NCBI GenBank assembly: GCA_032622095.1
Contig: CP136061.1
Location: forward strand, 13,283,287-13,347,286
Source: Siphonodentalium dalli
Lineage: Eukaryota; Mollusca; Scaphopoda; Gadilida; Siphonodentaliidae
Direction: 5' to 3'
DNA: 64,000 nt
Under the pieces are notes generated by a model, which worked only from the letters and a program-made list of their open reading frames with translations, searched no databases and was not told the origin of the DNA. Both the position numbers and the translations under genes were made by a program. The stretch's first letter is position 1; every line of letters starts with the position of its first letter. Positions 55,525 through 64,000 of this stretch are shown piece by piece.

Positions 55525-58500
55525 CATGACTGATTATATCTCCTGCTGGGGTAACACTTATAAATCATGTTAGATAACTCTACTTTCAGGTCATGACTCA
55601 TGACTGATTATATCTCCTGCTGGGGTAACACTTATAAATCATGTTAGATAACTCTACTTTCAGGTCATGACTCACAACTGATTATATCTCCTGCTGGGGT
55701 CACACTTATAAATCATGTTAGATAACTCTACTTTCAGGTCATGACTCATGACTGATTATATCTCCTGCTGGGGTAACACTTCTAAATCATGTTAGATAAC
55801 TCTACTTTCAGGTCATGACTCATGACTGATTATATCTCCTGCTGGGGTAACACTTATAAATCATGTTAGATAACTCTACGTTCAGGTCATGACTCACGAC
55901 TGATTATATCTCCTGCTGGGGTAACACTTATAAATCATGTTAGATAACTCTACTTTCAGGTCATGACTCACGACTGATTATATCTCCTGCTGGGGTAACA
56001 CTTATAAATCATGTTAGATAACTCTACTTTAAGGTCATGACTCATGACTGATTATATCTCCTGCTGGGGCAACACTTATAAATCATGTTAGATAACTCTA
56101 CTTTAAGGTCATGACTCATGACTGATTATATCTCCTGCTGTGGTAACACTTATAAATCATGTTAGATAACTCTACTTTCAGGTCATGACTGATTATATCT
56201 CCTGTTGGGGTAACACTTATAAATCATGTTAGATAACTCTACTTTCAGGTCAGGACACCCGTACAAGATCTGATTATAGCTCCAGCTGGGGTCACACTTA
56301 TAAATCATGCTAGATAACTCTACTTTCAGGTCATGACTCATGACTGATTATATCTCCTGTTGGAGTAACACTTATAAATCATGTTAGATAACTCTACTTT
56401 CAGGTCATGACACCCGTACAAGATCTGATTATAGCTCCAGCTGGGGTCACACTTATAAATCATGCTAGATAACTCTACTTTCAGGTCATGACTCATGACT
56501 GATTATATCTCCTGCTGGGGTAACACTTATAAATCATGTTAGATAACTCTACTTTTTAGGTCATGACTCATGACTGATTATATCTCCTGCTGGGGTCACA
56601 CTTCTAAATCATGTTAGATAACTCTACTTTCATGTCATGACTCATGACTGATTATATCTCCTGCTGGGGTAACACTTCTAAATCATGTTAGATAACTCTA
56701 CTTTCATGTCATGACATGACTGATTATATCTCCTGCTGGGGTAACACTTATAAATCATGTTAGATAACTCTACTTTCAGGTCATAACTCGTGACTGATTT
56801 TATCTCCTGCTGGGGTAACACTTATAAATCATGTTAGATAACTCTACTTTCAGGTCATGACTCATGACTGATTATATCTCCTGCTGGGGTAACACTTATA
56901 AATCATGTTAGATAACTCTACTTTCAGGTCACGACTCACGACTGATTATATGTCCTGCTGGGGTAACACTTCTAAATCATGTTAGATAACTCTACTTTCA
57001 TGTCATGACATGACTGATTATATCTCCTCCTGGGGTAACACTTATAAATCATGTTAGATAACTCTACTTTCAGGTCATGACTCATGACTGATTTTATCTC
57101 CTGCTGGGGTAACACTTATAAATCATGTTAGATAACTCTACTTTCAGGTCATGACTCATGACTGATTATATCTCCTGCTGGGGTAACACTTATAAATCAT
57201 GTTAGATAACTCTACTTTCAGGTCACGACTCACGACTGATTATATGTCCTGCTGGGGTAACACTTATAAATCATGTTAGATAACTCTACTTTCAGGTCAT
57301 GACTCATGACTGATTATATCTCCTGCTGGGGTAACACTTATAAATCATGTTAGATAACTCTACTTTCGTGTCATGACATGACTGATTATATCTCCTGCTG
57401 GGGTCACACTTATAAATCATGTTAGATAACTCTACTTTCAGTTCATGACTGATTATATCTCCTGCTGGGGTAACACTTCTAAATCATGTTAGATAACTCT
57501 ACTTTCATGTCATGACATGACTGATTTTAGCTCCTGCTGGGGTAACACTTATAAATCATGTTAGATAACTCTACTTTCAGGTCATGACTCATAACTGATT
57601 ATATCTCCTGCTGGGGTAACACTTATAAATCATGTTAGATAACTCTACTTTCAGGTCATGACTCACAACTGATTATATCTCCTGCTGGGGTCACACTTAT
57701 AAATCATGTTAGATAACTCTACTTTCAGGTCATGACTCATGACTGATTATATCTCCTGCTGGGGTAACACTTATAAATCATGTTAGATAACTCTACTTTC
57801 AGGTCATCACTCATGACTGATTATATCTCCTGCTGGGGTAACACTTATAAATCATGTTAGATAACTCTACTTTCAGTTCATGACCCATTGTTGCTCCTGC
57901 TGGGGTAACACTTCTAAATCATGTTAGATAACTCTACTTTCAGGTCATGACTCATGACTGATTATATCTCCTGTTGGAGTAACACTTATAAATCATGTTA
58001 GATAACTCTACTTTCAGTTCATGACTCATGACTGATTATATCTCCTGCTGGGGTAACACTTATAAATCATGTTAGATAACTCTACTTTCAGGTCATGACT
58101 CATGACTGATTATATCTCCTGCTGGGGTAACACTTATAAATCATGTTAGATAACTCTACTTTCAGGTCATGACTCATGACTGATTATATCTCCTGCTGGG
58201 GTAACACTTATAAATCATGTTAGATAACTCTACTTTCAGGTCATGACTCATGACTGATTATATCTCCTGCTGGGGTAACACTTATAAATCATGTTAGATA
58301 ACTCTACTTTCAGGTCATGACTCATGACTGATTTTAGCTCCTGCTGTGGTAACACTTATAAATCATGTTAGATAACTCTACTTTCAGGTCATGACTCACG
58401 ACTGATTATATCTCCTGCTGGGGTAACACTTCTAAATCATGTTAGATAACTCTACTTTCAGGTCATGACTCATGACTGATTGTAGAACCTGCTGGGGTAA

Positions 58501-59788
58501 CACTTATAAATCATGTTAGATAACTCTTACTTTCAGGTCATGACTCACAACTGATTATATCTCCTGCTGGGGTAACACTTATAAATCATGTTAGATAACT
58601 CTACTTTCAGGTCATGACTCACGACTGATTATATCTCCTGCTGCGGTAACACTTATAAATCATGTTAGATAACTCTACTTTCAGGTCATGACTCATGACT
58701 GATTGTAGAACCTGCTGGGGTAACACTTATAAATCATGTTAGATAACTCTTACTTTCAGGTCATGACTCATGACTGATTATATCTCCTGCTGGTGTAACA
58801 CTTATAAATCATGTTAGATAACTCTACTTTCAGGTCATGACTCATGACTGATTATATCTCCTGCTGGGGTAACACTTCTAAATCATGTTAGATAACTCTA
58901 CTTTCAGTTCATGGCTGATTATATCTCCTGCTGGGGTAACACTTATAAATCGTGTTAGATAACTCTACTTTCAGGTCATGACTCATGACTGATTATAGCT
59001 CCTGCTGGGGTAACACTTATAAATCATGTTAGATAACTCTACTTTCAGGTCATGACTCATGACTGATTATAGCTCCTGCTGGGGTAACACTTATAAATCA
59101 TGTTAGATAACTCTACTTTCAGGTCATGACTCATGACTGATTATATCGCCTGCTGGGGTAACACTTATAAATCATGTTAGATAACTCTACTTTCAGGTCA
59201 TGACTCATGACTGATTATATCTCCTGCTGGGGTAACACTTATAAATCATGTTAGATAACTCTACTTTCAGGTCATGACTCATGACTGATTATATCTCCTG
59301 CTGGGGTAACACTTATAAATCATGTTAGATAACTCTACTTTCAGGTCATGACTCATGACTGATTATATCTCCTGCTGGGGTAACACTTATAAATCATGTT
59401 AGATAACTTTACTTTCAGGTCATGACTCACGACTGATTATATCTCCTGCTGGGGTAATACTTATAAATCATGTTAGATAACTCTACTTTCAGGTCATGAC
59501 TCATGACTGATTATATCTCCTGTTGGGGTAACACTTATAAATCATGTTAGATAACTCTACTTTCAGGTCATGACTCATGACTGATTATATCTCCTGCTGG
59601 GGTAACACTTATAAATCATGTTAGATAACTCTACTTTCAGGTCATGACTCATGACTGATTATATCTCCTGCTGGGGTAACACTTATAAATCATGTTAGAT
59701 AACTCTACTTTCAGGTCATGACTCATGACTGATTATATCTCCTGCTGGGGTAACACTTATAAATCATGTTAGATAACTCTACTTTCAG
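55525..59788 (+). repeat. 74-bp minisatellite made of copied intron 5/exon 6 acceptor sites
   Basis: The unit contains the end of intron 5 (GATAACTCTACTTTCAG), then GTCATGAC..., a decayed copy of the first ~50 nt of exon 6 (TCCTGCTGGGGTAACACTTA corresponds to exon CACCTGCTGGGGTCACGCTTA). By length there are about 57 units, mostly 74 bp, with shorter forms. Two units (exon-like parts from 56249 and 56404) keep CACCCGTACAAGATCTGATT and so preserve most of the exon reading frame; the rest read GTC ATG ACT CAT GAC TGA, a stop at codon 6. The last unit runs directly into the functional exon 6. Confidence 0.95.
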
Positions 59789-59876
59789 GTCATGACACCA
59801 GTACAGGAATTGATTGTTGCACCTGCTGGGGTCACGCTTAAAGAAGCAAACTGCATTCTACAGAAAAGCAAGAAAG
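59789..59876 (+). CDS. impdh: IMPDH coding exon 6
   Basis: 29 codons plus one base, from the last TTTCAG of the array to donor [26 protein letters not shown] then [10 protein letters not shown]. It matches the linker into the second CBS motif (DLVVAPAGITLKEAN in animals). The gene continues beyond the window; the second CBS domain and most of the catalytic barrel, including the active-site loop, are not present here. Confidence 0.94.
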
Positions 59877-59892
59877 GTAAGTGCGCTGATCC

Positions 59893-60690
59893 CGGGGTTG
59901 TATACATGTATCGGCTTTATGTACGTTTGATGAGCCCAGGGTTGTATATATGTATCGGCCATATGGACATTTGACAGGAATGTATATATGTATCAGCCAT
60001 ATGTACGTTTGACGGAATTGTATATATATGTATTGCCCATATGTACTTTTAGTGGGTTTGTATTGGCCATATGTATATTTGATGGGTTTGGAAATATGTA
60101 TCAGCCGTATATATGTTTGATGGGGTTGTATATATGTATCGGCCGTATGTATGTTTAATGGGGTTGTACATTTGTATCTGCCATATGTACATTTGACGGG
60201 GTTGTATATGTATTGGCCTTATGTACGTTCGGCGGAATTGTATATATGTATCGACCGTATGTACGTTTTACGGAGTTGTATGTAAGTATCGGCCATATGT
60301 ACGTTTAATGGGGTTGTATATATGTGTCGGCCATATGTACATTTGACGGAATTGTATATATGTATTGGACGTATGTATGTTTAATGGGGTTGTATATATG
60401 TATCATACATATGTACATTTGACGGGGTTGTATATATGTATTGGCTGTATGTATGTTTGACAGGGTTGTACATATGGCCGTATGTACGTTTGACAGAATT
60501 GTAGATATGTATCGGCCTTATGTACGTTTAATGGGGTGGTATATATGTATCTGCCGTATACGTTTTATGGGTTGTATATATGTATCGGCCACATGTACGT
60601 TTGACAGGGTTGTATATATGTATCAGCCGTATGAACTTTTGACGGGGTTGTATATATGCATCGACCGTATGTACGCTTGACATCATACAT
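59893..60690 (+). repeat. Minisatellite of about 38 bp at the start of intron 6
   Basis: About twenty diverged copies of a unit reading GTTGTATATATGTATCGGCC then GTATGTACGTTTGACGGG. The first copy begins about 16 nt after the exon 6 donor. Unlike the other two arrays, the unit does not contain the splice site. Confidence 0.85.
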
Positions 60691-61574
60691 AATTTACAAT
60701 ATACCGTGTTGAAATTCTCAAACTATCATTTTACTTCCGGCAGTGGCTGCGCAAAAGCATGGAATCTGCAACCGACAAAAGCGATGAAAAGAAATTTGTT
60801 TACTTCCGATATGTGATAATGAATTAGTTATTTGCGATATGTGATAACGAATATGTTAACTTCCGATATGTGATAACGAATTTGTTAACTTCCGATATGT
60901 GATCATGAATTTGTTAACTTCCGATATGTGATATTTCTTTATAAACAGGTATTATAAATAAATAGTTTCATATTAATTAGATCAATTTCGTTTGTTATGT
61001 TAATAAAAACCAGTTACAACATCATGACATGTTTCATGATGTCAAAAAGTTATTTGTTTTTGCTGTCCTCAATCCGGACAAGACTGCACTTAAAATGTCA
61101 TGTTTTTCAGACAACTTCGCCTCACTAGACCAGACCTATTTACAAAGACACACTTCAGTTACTGTAACAAGGAACATTCATATAGGATCTACCAGATCCG
61201 TGTCCATATGAACCCTCATTTCTAATCATGTTTATATCTGTGTCCATATGAACCCTCATTTCTAATCATGTTTATATCTGTGTCCATATGAACCCTCATT
61301 TCTAGTCATGTTTCTATCCTTGTCCATATGAACCCTCATTTCTAGTCATGTTTCTATCCTTGTCCATATGAACCCTCATTTCTAGTCATCTTTCTATCCT
61401 TGTCCATATGAACCCTCATTTCTAGTCATGTTTCTATCCTTGTCCATATGAACCCTCATTTCTAGTCATGTTTCTATCCTTGTCCATATGAACCCTCATT
61501 TCTAGTCATGTTTCTATCCTTGTCCATATGAACCCTCATTTCTAGTCATGTTTCTACTCATCGATGTGGCTGTA
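60691..61574 (+). repeat. Two short arrays in intron 6
   Basis: At about 60805-60935 four copies of a roughly 31-bp unit with TTACTTCCGATATGTGATAA occur. At about 61200-61558 nine copies of a 40-bp unit with TGTCCATATGAACCCTCATT and TCTAGTCATGTTTCTATCCT are almost identical, suggesting recent expansion. No gene. Confidence 0.8.
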
Positions 61575-63851
61575 TAGTCCAGTGCATTTATGGTTTTACC
61601 CAGAACAAATTGCAACAGAATTTTTTTTGCTGTAATTGGTACATATACCCTCCATAAACAACATACTAAAAATCGGCAAAAATCGGAAAAAGGGAAATTA
61701 GTGAATTTCGTGAAAAAAAAATTGAGAAAATTTGGTCAAATCATCAATTTATGGGTTTTCATGAATATATATCATGCCTATTTTGTCGACTACATTTTCC
61801 TGAATCCAGAACTGGAAACCATTCCCAGATTCCTTAAGTATTTTTCGAGTTGTGTGCCTTCAAAAACGCGAGTTTACCTGATTTCGGAGCCTTAATTTCG
61901 CAGAATGAGCCAAATGCCGTATTATATGGTTAATTATTTAAAAAACTAGAGCAAAATTAATTATTTTTCACTGTTTTAGTAATTTCCTCACTAGATAAAA
62001 CACAAAATATGATTAATATGTGCATCTATGAATAAGGAGAATAAAATATTCTCAAACAAAATGTGTGTTCCATTGTATGGACTTAGCCAAATTTGCCTTG
62101 ACACAGAACTCGTGTGATGAAATGCCATATAGGTCATGTAACTCAATAAATTAATATCCATATGCTCTGCTTTTCTCATAACATTTTGAGAATACTAGAT
62201 TGAACAAATTGTGAAGGAATTTCCAAATACATTGGTGAAGAAAATAAAATTATGGTCCTATGAACTCTTAGTTGAGCCTCTTTTCCGAAAATGCTATTGT
62301 GGGACGTTTTTGTCAATTTTAAAAGGATTTTAGGCATATTCAGAACAATTAACGAAAGTTTATTGTGTAAAATTATGTGATCTGTCCTCTTAAATAATTT
62401 TTTTGTTGAGAAAATAGCATTTCAATGGTTATACCAATGGATGTCACTGGATTTCACTCATCATTTTGGAAACTTACTCCAAATTTGAACGGCAGAAAAA
62501 TGGGGTAGGGGAAAGCATATCAACAAAATCTTCAAAATTATGCATCTTGAAGCAGAAAACTTTATATTAACAGTTTCTGCTTACATTGTTCTTTCATACA
62601 TAATTTCATATTTCCTTTGTTTATGTTTATTGACAGAGCTATAATATTTTTTGTCATAATTTGGCAGTGAAATGTCAACTTGACTATTTTGAGATTGTTT
62701 TTATACAACATAACCATAAAATTATAAATCAACGTCCGATAACGTATTAAGCAGTTTTATAATGCAACAGGAATATACACAAACTGGAAGAAAACAACAT
62801 TGTGTCTGAAATGGCTGTAATTTTGTGAAAAGATTGCAATTTGTGATTTTTCCTACCCCTATACCAACGTTAAAATTTGGAGTCAGTTTCCTGAAAAATG
62901 AAAGAAATCAAGTGAAATACTATGGCATAACCAATGTAAGGCTAATTTTTTATCACTAAAGTGTTGTGGGAGGAAAGTTCAAATAATTTTACACATTAAA
63001 ACACCAATTGTTTTTTGTTTTTATGGCCCAAAACCTTTTAGATTGGACAAAAATGCCTCAAATTGCCATCTTTGGAAACAAGCTAAAACTAAGCTAAAAC
63101 TAAGTATTCAAAGGGCCATAAGTTGATTTTCTTAAATAATGTCCTGTTAATACCTTTACAATTTGTTCAATCCAACATACTTAAAAGGTTATAAGAAAAG
63201 CATGGCATATGGGTGTTAAATTATTGAGTTACATGACCTCAAATATTGCATTTCATCACACACGTTCAGTGTCAGGCAAATTTGGCCAAGTCCATACAAT
63301 GGAACACACATTTTGTTTGAGAATATAATCTTCTTCTTAATTATAGATACACATATTGATCATATTTTGTGTTTATTCTAGTGAGGAAATTACTATAACA
63401 CTGAAAAATCCCTTCAGTTTGCTCTAGTTTTTTTTATAATTAATCATAAATAAGGCATTTTGGCTCATTCTTCGAAATTGAGGCCCAAAAAATGGGCCGA
63501 AATCAGGTAAACTCGCGTTTTTGAAGGCACACAACTCGAAAAATACGTAATGAATCTGGGACTGGTTTTCAGTACTGGGTTCAGGAAATTGAGGTCGACA
63601 CAATACACATACCATTTGTAGGATTTGTGAATTTGATTGTTTTATATGCATCCATGAAAATCCATAAATTGATGATTTGACCAAATTTCCCCAAATTTAT
63701 TTCACGAAATTCACCAATTTCCCGATTTTCCGATTTTGCCGATTTTTAGTATGTTGTTTATGGAGGGTTTATGTACTAATTCCAGCAAAAAAAAATTCTG
63801 TTGCAATTAGTTCCGGGTGTGGCATTTTTTGCTCATAAATGCACTGGACTA
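61575..63851. mobile_element. 2.3 kb fold-back element with arms of about 650-700 bp
   Basis: The left end TAGTCCAGTGCATTTATG is matched by its complement ending at 63851. Arms run to about 62215 and from about 63155, with recognisable complementary phrases such as CTCCATAAACAACATACTA. The middle of about 940 bp has no recognisable gene. It is probably a non-autonomous DNA transposon; the superfamily is unknown. Confidence 0.7.
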
Positions 63852-63970
63852 GTATTCAGGTCTTAAACTCTGACAAGAATCAAAATCATGGATTTTTAGG
63901 TCTGGTATTGGAAGGGACTTAGGTTTGAATTTGGCTTAATTATGGCCTTTATTACTGCGATGTACGTTGT

Positions 63971-64000
63971 TTAACCCTTTACCCAAAAAAACGGCCAAAA
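63971..64000 (+). mobile_element. Start of another piggyBac-like MITE, cut by the window end
   Basis: TTAACCCTTTACCCAAAAAA followed by ACGGCCAAAA matches the left end of the element at 24988. Only 30 bases are visible. Confidence 0.6.

Overview
The window is animal genomic DNA, AT-rich and repeat-rich. Evidence for an animal: spliced exons of inosine-5'-monophosphate dehydrogenase (IMPDH) with consensus GT/AG borders, a nearly intact Maverick/Polinton (adintovirus-type) element, non-LTR, Helitron-like and piggyBac-like repeats, and many tandem arrays. Phrases such as 'AGGGCCATAACTC' and the GACGGACAGACAG tracts resemble repeats I associate with marine molluscs. That is recollection, so the phylum stays open.

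Layout. (1) 1-16366: most of a Polinton; its left end lies before the window. A left early-like block (1-3870) is built from inverted-repeat divergent promoters, with small unrelated ORFs whose 3' ends carry histone-mRNA-type stem-loops. It is followed by plus-strand genes: protein-primed DNA polymerase B, an unknown protein, packaging ATPase, two small basic GG-motif proteins, a conserved unknown, chromodomain integrase, a small membrane protein, penton-like protein, a frameshifted minor capsid-like protein, double-jelly-roll major capsid protein, a conserved unknown and an adenain-like protease. (2) 16449-22888: a 6.4 kb fold-back repeat holding a minisatellite and a LINE tail. (3) 24988-25386: a TTAA-flanked piggyBac-like MITE with terminal hairpins. 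(4) 26384-29678: a complete 3.3 kb mini-Polinton with a perfect 6-bp target duplication, coding for a PC4-like protein, a small conserved-looking protein and a C2H2 protein, but no polymerase, integrase or capsid gene. (5) 29685-37480: Helitron-like sequence and satellites, no gene recognised. (6) 37482 to the end: the first six coding exons of IMPDH on the + strand, with very long introns.

The most striking structure is inside IMPDH. Intron 2 opens with about 6.3 kb of a 39-bp minisatellite (about 155-160 units) whose unit copies the exon 2/intron 2 boundary, so nearly every unit carries a strong GTAAGT donor. Intron 5 ends with about 4.3 kb of a 74-bp minisatellite (about 57 units) whose unit copies the intron 5/exon 6 boundary, so every unit carries an acceptor plus a decayed start of exon 6. 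Decoy use at either array would normally introduce an early stop. A third array begins about 16 nt after the exon 6 donor.

The second theme is Polinton biology. The large element uses palindromic divergent promoters and apparently cell-cycle-type (histone-like) mRNA 3' ends. The small element shares the AGTAGTA terminus and could be a satellite mobilised by such an integrase.
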